Part shown: piece after piece, positions 49,561-62,633 of the stretch
Layout of the letters: each line of letters opens with the position of its first letter
How positions within the stretch are numbered: position 1 is the stretch's first letter
Origin: Prosopocoilus inquinatus
Taxonomy: Eukaryota > Arthropoda > Insecta > Coleoptera > Lucanidae
Assembly: GCA_036172665.1 (NCBI GenBank)
Contig: JAYKNF010000034.1
Coordinates: 62,001-126,000 of the forward strand
Length of the DNA stretch: 64,000 nt
Reading direction: 5' to 3'
Notes under the pieces: generated by a model
Databases searched by the model: none
What the model was told of the DNA's origin: nothing
Seen by the model: the letters and a program-made list of their open reading frames with translations, nothing else
Translations under genes and position numbers: made by a program

Positions 49561-52016
49561 CCTTACTTATCTGTCATGTTATTTGACGTTTCGATGGACT
49601 CCAGTAACTTTGATGTGAGAAACAAAGTTCTCGTACGCAGCAGAAGCTGGAAATAATTTTGAACGAAACAACACGTATTAGCGTTGTTCCTGTGATGTAT
49701 CTAATCGATCCTTACTCATCTATCATGTTATTTGACGTTTGGACGGACTCCAGTAACTCTGATGTGAGATACAAAGTTCTCGGACGCAGCAGAAGCTGGA
49801 AATAGTTTTGAACGAAACAACAGGTATTAGCGTTGTTCCTGTGATGTATCTAAACGATCCTTACTTATCTAACATGTTATTTGACGTTTGGATGGACTCC
49901 AGTAAGTCTGATGTGAGATACAAAGTTTTTGGACGCAGCAGGAGCTGGAAATAGTTTTAAACAAAACAACACGCATTAGCGATGTTCCTGTGATGTATCT
50001 AATCGAACCTTACTCATCTATCATGTTACTTGACGTTTGGACGGACTCCAGTAACTCTGATGTGAGATACAAAGTTCTCGGACGCAGCAGAAACTGGAAA
50101 TAGTTTTGAACGAAACAACACGTATTAGCGTTGTTCCTGTGATGTATCTAAACGATCCTTACTTATCTAACATGTTATTTGACGTTTGGATGGACTCCAG
50201 TAAGTCTGATGTGAGATACAAAGTTTTTGGACGCAGCAGGAGCTGGAAATAGTTTTAAACGAAACAACACGTATTAGCGTTGTTCCTGTGCTGTATCTAA
50301 TCGATCCTTACTTATCTATCATGTTATTTGACGTTTCGATGGACTCTAGTAACTCTGATGTGAGATACGACGTTTTCGGACGCAGCAGAAGCTGGAAATA
50401 GTTTTAAACGAAACAACACGCATTAGCGATGTTCCTGTGATGTATCTAATCGATCCTTACTCATCTATCATGTTATTTTACGTTTGGATGGACTCCAGTA
50501 ACTCTGATGTGAGATACAAAGTTTTTGGACGCAGCAGAAGCTGGAAATAGTTTTGAACGAAACAACACGTATTAGCGTTGTTCCTGTGATGTATCTAATC
50601 GATCCTTACTTAGCTACTATGTTATTTGACGTTTCGATGGACTCCAGTATCTCTAATGTGAGATACGAAATTTTCGGACGCAGCAGCAGCTGGAAATAGT
50701 TTTAAACGAAACAACACATATTAGCGTTGTTCCTGTGATGTATCTAATCGATACTTACTTATCTGTCATGTTATTTGACGTTTGGACGGACTCCAGTAAC
50801 TCTGATGTGAGATACGACGTTTTCGGACGCAGCAGAAGCTGGAAATAGTTTTAAACGAAACAACACGCAATAGCGATGTTCCTGTGATGTATCTAATCGA
50901 TCCTTACTCATCTATCATGTTATTTTACGTTTGGATGGACTCCAGTAACTCTGATGTGAGATACAAAGTTTTTGGACGCAGCAGAAGCTGGAAATAGTTT
51001 TGAACGAAACAACACGTATTAGCGTTGTTCCTGTGATGTATCTAATCGATCCTTACTTATCTATCATGTTATTTGACGTTTCGATGGACTCCAGTATCTC
51101 TAATGTGAGATACGAAATTTTCGGACGCAGCAGGAGCTGGAAATAGTTTTAAACGAAACAACACGTATTAGCGTTGTTCCTGTGCTGTATCTAATCGATC
51201 CTTACTTATCTATCATGTTATTTGACGTTTGGACGGACTCCAGTAACTCTGTTGTGAGATACGAAATTTTCGGACGCAGCGGAAGCTGGAAATAGTTTTA
51301 AACGAAACAACACGCATTGGCGTTGTTCCTGTGCTGTATCTAATCTATCCTTACTTATCTATCATGTTATTTGACGTCTGGATGGACTCCAGTAACCCTG
51401 ATGTGAGATACGAAGTTCTCGGACGCAGCAGAAGCTGGAAACAGTTTTAAATGAAACAACACGCATTAGCGTTGTTCCTGTGATGTATCTAAACGATCCT
51501 TACTTATCTAACATGTTATTTGACGTTTGGATGGACTCCAGTAAGTCTGATGTGAGATACAAAGTTTTTCGACGCAGCAGGAGCTGGAAATAGTTTTAAA
51601 CGAAACAACACGTATTAGCGTTGTTCCTGTGATGTATCTAATCGATCCTTACTTATCTGTCATGTTATTTGACGTTTCGATGGACTCCAGTAACTCTGAT
51701 GTGAGATACGACTTTTTCGGACGCAGCAGAAGCTGGAAATAGTTTTGAACGAAACAACGCGTATTAACGTTGTTCCTGTGATGTATCTAATCGATCCTTA
51801 CTTATCTACTATGTTATTTGGCGTTTCGATGGACTCCAGTAACTTTGATGTGAGATACGAAGTTCTCGGACGCAGCTGAAGCTAGAAATAGTTTTAAAGG
51901 AAACAACACGCATTAGCGTTGTTCCTGTGATGTATCTAATCAATCCTTACTCATCTATCATGTTATTTGGCGTTTCGATGGACTCCAGTAACTCTGATGT
52001 GAGAAACAAAGTTCTC
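49561..52016 (+). repeat. Mixed satellite segment
   Basis: This stretch has no gene. It runs X/Y-like, D, a GTTACTTGACG monomer, D, E with GGACTCTAG (50,341), F, B, C-like with ATCGATACTTAC and CTGTCATG, F, a B/E hybrid and E. It then repeats the GACGTCTGGATGG, GGAAACAGTTTTAAATG, D, CGACTTTTTCGG and CAACGCGTATTAACG order found at 40.5-41.5 kb (CAACGCG at 40,875 and 51,755, offset 10,880 bp). Confidence 0.78.
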
Positions 52017-53208
52017 GGACGCAGCAGAAGCTGGAAATAGTTTTAAGCGCAACAACACGTATTAGCGTTGTTCCTGTGCTGTATCTAATCGATCCTTACT
52101 TAGCTAATATGTTATTTGACGTTTCGATGGACTCCAGTATCTCTAACGTGAGATACGAAATTTTCGGACGCAGCAGCAGCTGGAAATAGTTTTAAACGAA
52201 ACAACACATATTAGCGTTGTTCCTGTGATGTATCTAATCGATACTTACTTATCTGTCATGTTATTTGACGTTTGGACGGACTCCAGTAACTCTGATGTGA
52301 GATACGACGTTTTCGGACGCAGCAGAAGCTGGAAATAGTTTTAAACGAAACAACACGCAATAGCGATGTTCCTGTGATGTATCTAATCGATCCTTACTCA
52401 TCTATCATGTTATTTTACGTTTGGATGGACTCCAGTAACTCTGATGTGAGATACAAAGTTTTTGGACGCAGCAGAAGCTGGAAATAGTTTTGAACGAAAC
52501 AACACGTATTAGCGTTGTTCCTGTGATGTATCTAATCAATCCTTACTCATCTATCATGTTATTTGGCGTTTCGATGGACTCCAGTAACTCTGATGTGAGA
52601 AACAAAGTTCTCGGACGCAGCTGAAGCTAGAAATAGTTTTAAAGGAAACAACACGTATTAGCGTTGTTCCTGTGCTGTATCTAATCGATCCTTACTTAGC
52701 TAATATGTTATTTGACGTTTCGATGGACTCCAGTATCTCTAATGTGAGATACGAAATTTTCGGACGCAGCAGCAGCTGGAAATAGTTTTAAACGAAACAA
52801 CACATATTAGCGTTGTTCCTGTGATGTATCTAATCGATACTTACTTATCTGTCATGTTATTTGACGTTTGGACGGACTCCAGTAACTCTGATGTGAGATA
52901 CGACGTTTTCGGACGCAGCAGAAGCTGGAAATAGTTTTAAACGAAACAACACGCAATAGCGATGTTCCTGTGATGTATCTAATCGATCCTTACTCATCTA
53001 TCATGTTATTTTACGTTTGGATGGACTCCAGTAACTCTGATGTGAGATACAAAGTTATTGGACGCAGCAGAAGCTGGAAATAGTTTTGAACGAAACAACA
53101 CGTATTAGCGTTGTTCCTGTGATGTATCTAATCGATCCTTACTTAGCTACTATGTTATTTGACGTTTCGATGGACACGAGTATCTCTAATGTGAGATACG
53201 AAATTTTC
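52017..53208 (+). repeat. 596-bp-spaced (4-monomer) duplication
   Basis: The word TAGCTAATATG, found nowhere else, occurs at 52,101 and 52,697, 596 bp apart. About 52,050-52,530 matches 52,646-53,126: the TAGCTAATATG monomer, a C-like with CTGTCATG, and F. The flanks differ: TTTTAAGCGCAAC on the left copy, TTTTAAAGGAAAC on the right. The right copy ends in a B monomer with GGACACGAG instead of the A-like monomer of the left. Confidence 0.82.
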
Positions 53209-56200
53209 GGACGCAGCAGCAGCTGGAAATAGTTTTAAACGAAACAACACATATTAGCGTTGTTCCTGTGATGTATCTAATCGATCCTTACTCATCTATC
53301 ATGTTATTTTACGTTTGGATGGACTCCAGTAACTCTGATGTGAGATACAAAGTTTTTGGACGCAGCAGAAGCTGGAAATAGTTTTGAACGAAACAACACG
53401 TATTAGCGTTGTTCCTGTGATGTATCTAATCGTTCCTTACTCATCTATCATGTTATTTGACGTTTGGACGGACTCCAGTAACTCTGATGTGAGAAACAAA
53501 GTTCTCGGACGCAGCAGAAGCTGGAAATAGTTTTGAACGAAACAACACGTATTAGCGTTGTTCCTGTGATGTATCTAATCGATCCTTACTCATCTATCAT
53601 AGCTACTATGTTATTTGACGTTTCGATGGACTCCAGTAACTCTAATGTGAGATACGAAATTTTCGGACGCAGCAGCAGCTGGAATTAGTTTTAAACGAAA
53701 CAACACATATTAGCGTTGTTCCTGTGATGTATCTAATCGATCCTTACTCATCTATCATGTTATTTGACGTTTGGACGGACTCCAGTAACTCTGATGTGAG
53801 AAACAAAGTTCTCGTACGCAGCAGAAACTGGAAATAATTTTGAACGAAACAACACGTATTAGCGTTGTTCCTGTGATGTATCTAATCGATCCTTACTCAT
53901 CTATCATGTTATTTGACGTTTGGACGGACTCCAGTAACTCTGATGTGAGATACAAAGTTCTCGGACGCAGCAGAAGCTGGAAATAGTTTTGAACGAAACA
54001 ACAGGTATTAGCGTTGTTCCTGTGAAGTATCTAAACGATCCTTACTTATCTAACATGTTATTTGACGTTTGGATGGACTCCAGTAAGTCTGATGTGAGAT
54101 ACAAAGTTTTTGGACGCAGCAGGAGCTGGAAATAGTTTTAAACGAAACAACACGTATTAGCGTTGTTCCTGTGCTGTATCTAATCGATCCTTACTTATCT
54201 ATCATGTTATTTGACGTTTCGATGGACTCCATTAACTCTGATGTGAGATACGACGTTTTCGGACGCAGCAGAAGCTGGAAATAGTTTTTAACGAAACAAC
54301 ACGTATTAGCGTTGTTCCTGTGATGTATCTAATCGATCCTTTCTCATCTATCATGTTATTTGACGTTTGGATGGACTCCAGTAACTCTGATGTGAGATAC
54401 GAAGTTCTCGGACGCAGCAGAAGCTGGAAATAGTTTTAAACGAAACAACACGCATTAGCGTTGTTCCTGTGATGTATCTAATCGATCCTTACCCATCTAT
54501 CATGTTATTTGGCGTTTCGATGGACTCCAGTAACTTTGATGTGAGATACGAAGTTCTCGGACGCAGCTGAAGCTGGAAATAGTTTTAAACGAAACAACAC
54601 GCATTAGCGTTGTTGATGTGATGTATCTAATCGATCCTTACTCATCTATCATGTTATTTGGCGTTTCGATGGACTCCAGTAACTTTGATGTGAGATACGA
54701 AGTTCTCGGACGCAGCTGAAGCTAGAAATAGTTTTAAACGAAACAACACCCATTAGCGTTGTTCCTGTGATGTATCTAATCGATCCTTACTAATCTATCA
54801 TGTTATTTGACGTTTCGATGGACTCCAGTAACTGATGTGAGATACAAAGTTTTCGGACGCAGCAGAAGCTGGAAATAGTTTTAAACGAAACAACACGCAA
54901 TAGCGATGTTCCTGTGATGTATCTAATCGATCCTTACTCATCTATCATGTTATTTTACGTTTGGATGGACTCCAGTAACTCTGATGTGAGATACAAAGTT
55001 TTTGGACGCAGCAGAAGCTGGAAATAGTTTTGAACGAAACAACACGTATTAGCGTTGTTCCTGTGATGTATCTAATCGATCCTTACTTAGCTACTATGTT
55101 ATTTGACGTTTCGATGGACTCCAGTATCTCTAAGGTGAGATACGAAATTTTCGCACGCAGCAGCAGCTGGAAATAGTTTTAAACGAAACAACACATATTA
55201 GCGTTGTTCCTGTTATGTATCTAATCGATCCTTACTCATCTATCATGTTATTTGACGTTTGGACGGACTCCAGTAACTCTGATGTGAGATACAAAGTTCT
55301 CGGACGCAGCAGAAGCTGGAAATAGTTTTGAACGAGACAACACGTATTAGCGTTGTTCCTGTGATGTATCTAAACGATCCTTACTCATCTATCATGTTAT
55401 TTGACGTTTGGATGGACTCCAGTAACTTTGATGTGAGATACGAAGTTCTCGGACGCAGCTGAAGCTGGAAATAGTTTTAAACGAAACAACACGCATTAGC
55501 GTTGTTCCTGTGATGTATCTAATCGATCCTTACTCATCTATCATGTTATTTGACGTTTGGATGGACTCCAGTAACTTTGATGTGAGATACAAAGTTTTCG
55601 GACGCAGCAGAAGCTGGAAATAGTTTTGAACGAAACAACACGCATTAGCGTTGTTCCTGTGATGTATCTAATCGATCCTTACTCATCTATCATGTTATTT
55701 GGCGTTTCGATGGACTCCAGTAACTCTGATGTGAGATACAAAGTTTTTGGACGCAGCAGGAGCTGGAAATAGTTTTAAACGAAACAACACGTATTAGCGT
55801 TTTTCCTGTGCTGTATCTAATCGATCCTTACTTATCTGTCATGTTATTTGACGTTTCGATGGACTCCAGTAACTCTGATGTGAGATACGACTTTTTCGGA
55901 CGCAGCAGAAGCTGGAAATAGTTTTGAACGAAACAACGCGTATTAACGTTGTTCCTGTGATGTATGTAATAGATCCTTACTTATCTACTATGTTATTTGG
56001 CGTTTCGATGGACTCCAGTAACTGATGTGAGATACGAAGTTCTCGGACGCAGCTGAAGCTAGAAATAGTTTCAAAGGAAACAACACGCATTAGCGTTGTT
56101 CCTGTGATGTATCTAATCGATCCTTACTCATCTATCATGTTATTTGGCGTTTCGATGGACTCCAGTAACTTTGATGTGAGATACGAAGTTCTCGGACGCA

Positions 56201-57583
56201 GCTGAAGCTGGAAATAGTTTTAAACGAAACAACACGCATTAGCGTTGTTCCTGTGATGTATCTAATCGATCCTTACTCATCTATCATGTTATTTGACGTT
56301 TCGATGGACTCCAGTAACTTTGATGTGAGATACGAAATTTTCGGACGCAGCAGCAGCTGGAAATAGTTTTAAACGAAACAACACATATTAGCGTTGTTCC
56401 TGTGATGTATCTAATCGATCCTTACTCATCTATCATGTTATTTGACGTTTGGACGGACTCCAGTAACTCTGATGTGAGATACAAAGTTCTCGGGCGCAGC
56501 AGAAGCTGGAAATAGTTTTGAACGAGACAACACGTATTAGCGTTGTTCCTGTGATGTATCTAAACGATCCTTAATTATCTAACATGTTATTTGACGTTTG
56601 GACGGACTCCAGTAACTCTGATGTGAGATACTTCGTTTTCGGACGCAGCAGAAGCTGGAAATAGTTTTAAACGAAACAACACGTATTAGCGTTGTTCCTG
56701 TGATGTTTCTGATCGATCCTTACTCATCTATCATGTTATTTGACGTTTGGATGGACTCCAGTAACTCTGATGTGAGATACGAAGTTCTCGGACGCAGCTG
56801 AAGCTGGAAATAGTTTTAAACGAAACAACACGCATTAGCGTTGTTCCTGTGATGTATCTAATCGATCCTTACTCATCTATCATGTTATTTGACGTATGGA
56901 TGGACTCCAGTAACTCTGATGAGAGATACAAAGTTTTCGGACGCAGCAGAAGCTGGAAATAGTTTTGAACGAAACAACACGTATTAACGTTGTTCCTGTG
57001 ATGTATCTAAGCGATCCTTACTTATCTACTATGTTATTTGACGTTTCGATGGACTCTAGTAACTCTGATGTGAGATACGAAGTTTTTGGGCGCAGCAGGA
57101 GCTGGAAATAGTTTTAAACGATACAACACGTATTAGCGTTGTTCCTGTGATTCATTTAATCGATCCTTACTCATCTATCATGTTATTTGACGTTTGGATG
57201 GACTCCAGTAACTCTGATGTGAGATACAAAGTTCTCGGACGCAGCAAAAGCTGGAAATAGTTTTGAACGAAACAACACGTATTAGCGTTGTTCCTGTGAT
57301 GTATCTAAACGTTCCTTACTTATCTAACATATTATTTGACGTTTGGGTGGACTCCAGTAAGTCTGATGTGAGATACAAAGTTTTTGGACGCAGCAGGAGC
57401 TGGAAATAGTTTTAAACGAAACAACACGTATTAGCGTTGTTCCTGTGCTGTATCTAATCGATCCTTACTTATCTGTCATGTTATTTGACGTCTCGATGGA
57501 CTCCAGTAACTCTGATGTGAGATACGACTTTTTCGGACGCAGCAGAAGCTGGAAATAGTTTTGAACGAAACAACACGTATTAA
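53209..57583 (+). repeat. Heterogeneous right-arm satellite, no gene
   Basis: This begins with B/C, a hybrid monomer (53,596), X/Y-like, D and E, then GCTTT- and A-type monomers. It contains two monomers with a 2-bp deletion (AACTGATGTGAG at 54,830 and 56,020). Rare or private changes are denser here than in the centre: TTACCCATC, CAACACCCATTAG, TCTAAGGTGAG, TGTTATGTATC, GCGTTTTTCCTG, TATGTAATAGATCC, GATACTTCG, CTGATCGATCC and GTGATTCATTTAATCG. This suggests less homogenisation. Confidence 0.78.
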
Positions 57584-58143
57584 CGTTGTTCCTGTGATGT
57601 ATCTAATCGATCCTTACTTATCTACTATGTTATTTGGTGTTTCGATGGACTCCAGTAACTTTGATGTGAGATACGAAGTTCTCGGACGCAGCTGAAGCTA
57701 GAAATAGTTTTAAAGGAAACAACACGCATTAGCGTTGTTCCTGTGATGTATCTAATCAATCCTTACTCATCTATCATGTTATTTGGCGTTTCGATGGACT
57801 CCAGTAACTTTGAAGTGAGATACGAAGTTCTCGGACGCAGCTGAAGCTAGAAATAGCTTTAAAGGAAACAACACGCATTAGCGTTGTTCCTGTGATGTAT
57901 CTAATCAATCCTTACTCATCTATCATGTTATTTGGCGTTTCGATGGACTCCAGTAACTTTGAAGTGAGATACGAAGTTCTCGGACGCAGCTGAAGCTAGA
58001 AATAGTTTTAAACGAAACAACACGCATTAGCGTTGTTCCTGTGATGTATCTAATCGATCCTTACTTATCTATCATGTTATTTGACGTTTGGATGGACTCC
58101 AGTAACCCTGATGTGAGATACGAAATTTTCGGACGCAGCGAAA
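57584..58143 (+). repeat. A-type run including a single-monomer duplication
   Basis: AACTTTGAAGTGAG occurs at about 57,808 and 57,957, exactly one monomer apart and nowhere else. Both are preceded by TTTAAAGG and ATCAATCC. The pair is a recent one-monomer tandem duplication, the smallest event resolved in this window. TTGGTGTTTCG at about 57,634 is another private change. Confidence 0.82.
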
Positions 58144-59024
58144 GCTGGAAATAGTTTTAAACGAAACAACACGCATTAGCGTTGTTCCTGTGCTGTATCT
58201 AATCGATCCTTACTTATCTATCATGTTATTTGACGTCTGGATGGACTCCAGTAACCCTGATGTGAGATACGAAGTTCTCGGACGCAGCAGAAGCTGGAAA
58301 CAGTTTTAAATGAAACAACACGCATTAGCGTTGTTCCTGTGATGTATCTAAACGATCCTTACTTATCTAACATGTTATTTGACGTTTGGATGGACTCCAG
58401 TAAGTCTGATGTGAGATGCAAAGTTTTGGGACGTATCAGGAGCTGGAAATAGTTTTAAGCGCAACAACACGTATTAGCGTTGTTCCTGTGCTGTATCTAA
58501 TCGATACTTACTTATCTGTCATGTTATTTGACGTTTCGATGGACTCCAGTAACTCTGATGTGAGATACGACGTTTTCGGACGCAGCAGAAACTGGAAATA
58601 GTTTTAAACGAGACAACACGTATTAGCGTTGTTCCTGTGATGTATGTAATCGATCCTTACTCATCTATCATGTTATTTTACGTTTGGATGGACTCCAGTA
58701 ACTCTGATGTGAGAAACAAAGTTCTCGAACGCAGCAGAACCTGGAAATAGTTTTGAACGAAACAACACGTATTAGCGTTGTTCCTGTGATGTATCTAATC
58801 GATCCTTACTTATCTATCATGTTATTTGACGTTTCGATGTACTCCAGTAACTCTGATGTGAGATACGACGTTTTCGGACTCAGCAGAAGCTGGAAATAGT
58901 TTTAAACGAAACGACACGTATTAGCGTTGTTCCTGTGATGTATGTAATCGATCCTTACTCATCTATCATGTTATTTTACGTTTGGATGGACTCCAGTAAC
59001 TCTGATGTGAGAAACAAAGTTCTC

Positions 59025-59174
59025 GGACGCAGCAGAACATGGAAATAGTTTTGAACGAAACAACACGTATTAGCGTTGTTCCTATGATGTATCTAAACGT
59101 TCCTTACTTATCTAACATGTTATTTGACGTTTGGATGGACTCCAGTAAGTCTGATGTGAGATACAAAGTTTTTT
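59025..59174 (+). repeat. 150-bp monomer with an eight-T run (class seen four times)
   Basis: This monomer is 150 bp because AAAGTTTTTGGACGC is replaced by a T-rich AAAG-T8-ACGC stretch at 59,169-59,178. Further copies are at about 60,511 (T8) and 60,808 and 62,156 (TTTCTTTTACGC, a T-to-C derivative). All four are D-like (TCTAAACGTTCC, CTAACATG, GTAAGTCTG or GTAAATCTG), and an E monomer with CTGTCATG and CGACTTTTTCGG follows. The extra base keeps the reading frame across the junction, which explains the roughly 98-codon stop-free stretches here. Confidence 0.85.
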
Positions 59175-60380
59175 TTACGCAGCAGGAGCAGGAAATAGTT
59201 TTAAACGAAACAACACGTATTAGCGTTGTTCCTGTGCTGTATCTAATCGATCCTTACTTATCTGTCATGTTATTTGACGTTTCGATGGACTCCAGTAACT
59301 CAGATGTGAGATACGACTTTTTCGGACGCAGCAGAAGCTGGAAATAGTTTTGAACGAAACAACACGTATTAACGTTGTTCCTGTGATGTATCTAATCGAT
59401 CCTTACTTATCTACTATGTTATTTGGCGTTTCGATGGACTCCAGTAACTTTGATGTGAGATACGAAGTTCTCGGACGCAGCTGAAGCTGGAAATAGTTTT
59501 AAACGAAACAACACGCATTAGCGTTGTTCCTATGATGTATCTAATCGATCCTTACTCATCTATCATGTTATTTGACGTTTCGATGGACTCCAGTAACTTT
59601 GATGTGAGATACGAAGTTCTCGGACGCAGCTGAAGCTAGAAATAGTTTTAAACGAAACAACACGTATTAGCGTTGTTCCTGTGATGTATCTAATCGATCC
59701 TTACTCATCTATCATGTTATTTGACGTTTGGATGGACTCCAGTAACTCTGATGTGAGATACAAAGTTTTCGGACGCAGCAGAAGCTGGAAATAGTTTTGA
59801 ACGAAACAACACGTATTAACGTTGTTCCTGTGATGTATCTAAGCGATCCTTACTTATCTACTATGTTATTTGACGTTTCGATGGACTCCAGTAACTTTGA
59901 TGTGAGATACGAAGTTCTCGGACGCAGCTGAAGCTAGAAATAGTTTTAAACGAAACAACACGTATTAGCGTTGTTCCTGTGATGTATCTAATCGATCCTT
60001 ACTCATCTATCATATTATTTGGCGTTTCGATGGACTCCAGTAACTTTGATGTGAGTTACGAAGTTCTCGGACGCAGCTGAAGCTAGAAATAGTTTCAAAC
60101 GAAACAACACGCATTAGCGTTGTTCCTGTGATGTATCTAATCGATCCTTACTTATATATCATGTTATTTGACGTTTGGATGGACTCCAGTAACCCTGATG
60201 TGAGATACGAAGTTCTCGGACGCAGCAGAAGCTGGAAATAGTTTTAAACGAAACAACACGCATTAGCGTTGTTCCTGTGATGTATCTAATCGATCCTTAC
60301 TCATCTTTCATGTTATTTGACGTTTGGATGGACTCCAGTATCTCTGATGTGAGATACAAAGTTCTCGGACGCAGCAGAAG

Positions 60381-60978
60381 CTGGAAATAGTTTTGAACGA
60401 AACAACACGTATTAGCGTTGTTCCTGTGATGTATCTAAACGTTCCTTACTTATCTAACATGTTATTTGACGTTTGGATGGACTCCAGTAAATCTGATGTG
60501 AGATACAAAGTTTTTTTTACGCAGCAGGAGCTTGAAATAGTTTTAAACGAAACAACACGTATTAGCGTTGTTCCTGTGCTGTATCTAATCGATCCTTACT
60601 TATCTGTCATGTTATTTGACGTTTCGATGGACTCCAGTAACTCTGATGTGAGATACGACTTTTTCGGACGCAGCAGAAGCTGGAAATAGTTTTGAACGAA
60701 ACAACACGTATTAGCGTTGTTCCTGTGATGTATCTAAACGTTCCTTACTTATCTAACATGTTATTTGACGTTTGGATGGACTCCAGTAAGTCTGATGTGA
60801 GATACAAAGTTTCTTTTACGCAGCAGGAGCTGGAAATAGTATTAAACGAAACAACACGTATTAGCGTTGTTCCTGTGCTGTATCTAATCGATCCTTACTT
60901 ATCTGTCATGTTATTTGACGTTTCGATGGACTCCAGTAACTCTGATGTGAGATACGACTTTTTCGGACGCAGCAGAAG
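60381..60978 (+). repeat. 299-bp D/E dimer duplicated in tandem
   Basis: Two consecutive 299-bp dimers (150-bp D variant plus 149-bp E variant) lie side by side. The equivalent positions are 60,393 and 60,692. A third copy is at 62,034 (offset 1,342 bp from the second), and an earlier one begins at about 59,025. The first dimer has GTAAATCTG and GAGCTTGAAATAG. The second has GTTTCTTTTACGC and GAAATAGTATTAAACG, the latter two changes shared with the 62,034 copy. The order of descent is therefore readable from point changes. Confidence 0.83.
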
Positions 60979-61134
60979 CTGGAAATAGTTTTGAACGAAA
61001 CAACACGTATTAACGTTGTTCCTGTGATGTATCTAATCGATCCTTACTTATCTACTATGTTATTTGGCGTTTCGATGGACTCCAGTAACTTTGATGCGAG
61101 ATACGAAGTTCTCGGACGCAGCTGAAGCTAGAAA

Positions 61135-62633
61135 TAGTTTTAAAGGAAACAACACGCATTAGCGTTGTTCCTGTGATGTATCTAATCAATCCTTACTCAT
61201 CTATCATGTTATTTGGCGTTTCGATGGACTCCAGTAACTTTGATGCGAGATACGAAGTTCTCGGACGCAGCTGAAGCTAGAAATAGTTTTAAAGGAAACA
61301 ACACGCATTAGCGTTGTTCCTGTGCTGTATCTAATCGATACTTACTTATCTGTCATGTTATTTGACGTTTCGATGGACTCCAGTAACTCTGATGTGAGAT
61401 ACGACGTTTTCGGACGCAGCAGAAACTGGAAATAGTTTTAAACGAGACAACACGTATTAGCGTTGTTCCTGTGATGTATGTAATCGATCCTTACTCATCT
61501 ATCATGTTATTTTACGTTTGGATGGACTCCAGTAACTCTGATGTGAGAAACAAAGTTCTCGGACGCAGCAGAACCTGGAAATAGTTTTGAACGAAACAAC
61601 ACGTATTAGCGTTGTTCCTGTGATGTATCTAATCGATCCTTACTTATCTATCATTTTATTTGACGTTTCGATGGACTCCAGTAAGTCTGATGTGAGATAC
61701 AAAGTTTTTGGACGCAGCAGGAGCTGAAAATAGTTTTAAACGAAACAACACGTATTAGCGTTGTTCCTGTGCTGTATCTAATCAATCCTTACTTATCTAT
61801 CATGTTATTTGACGTTTCGATGGACTCCAGTAACTCTGATGTGAGATACGACGTTTTCGGACGCAGCAGAAGCTGGAAATAGTTTTAAACGAAACAACAC
61901 GCATTAGCGATGTTCCTGTGATGTATCTAATCGATCCTTACTCATCTATCATGTTATTTTACGTTTGGATGGACTCCAGTAACTCTGATGTGAGATACAA
62001 AGTTTTTGGACGCAGCAGAAGCTGGAAATAGTTTTGAACGAAACAACACGTATTAGCGTTGTTCCTGTGATGTATCTAAACGTTCCTTACTTATCTAACA
62101 TGTTATTTGACGTTTGGATGGACTCCAGTAAGTCTGATGTGAGATACAAAGTTTCTTTTACGCAGCAGGAGCTGGAAATAGTATTAAACGAAACAACACG
62201 TATTAGCGTTGTTCCTGTGCTGTATCTAATCGATCCTTACTTATCTGTCATGTTATTTGATGTTTCGATGGACTCCAGTAACTCTGATGTGAGATACGAC
62301 TTTTTCGGACGCAGCAGGAGCTGAAAATAGTTTTAAACGAAACAACACGCATTAGCGATGTTCCTGTGATGTATCTAATCGATCCTTACTCATCTATCAT
62401 GTTATTTTACGTTTGGATGGACTCCAGTAACTCTGATGTGAGATACAAAGTTTTTGGACGCAGCAGAAGCTGGAAATAGTTTTGAACGAAACAACACGTA
62501 TTAGCGTTGTTCCTGTGATGTATCTAAACGATCCTTACTTATCTAACATGTTATTTGACGTTTGGATGGACTCCAGTAAGTCTGATGTGAGATACAAAGT
62601 TTTTGGACGCAGCAGGAGCTGAAAATAGTTTTA
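61135..62633 (+). repeat. Right-arm mosaic with GAGCTGAAAATAG monomers
   Basis: GAGCTGAAAATAG (G to A in the usual GAGCTGGAAATAG) occurs at 61,721, 62,318 and 62,616 and nowhere else. About 61,700-62,030 matches about 62,595-62,930 at offset 895 bp (six monomers plus the 1-bp insert of the 150-bp monomer). ATGTAATCGATCC and AACGAGAC monomers at about 61,440-61,500 match 58,600-58,640. Confidence 0.78.

Noticed and set aside
58416..58601. 61-codon open frame starting at ATG
   Set aside because: It arises from a private GATACAAAG to GATGCAAAG change in a D-like monomer and ends at the standard TGG-AAA-TAG of the next monomer. It is a repeat by-product.
59039..59347. 102-codon open frame with two similar halves
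   Set aside because: The two halves are two satellite monomers joined in frame by the 150-bp unit. No ribosome-binding or splice context, and no recognisable domain.
60393..60988. Two consecutive 98-codon open frames, with a third at 62,034-62,324
   Set aside because: They start at TTG within the repeat and are tandem copies of the same D/E dimer. They reflect a 1-bp T-run gain, not a gene family.
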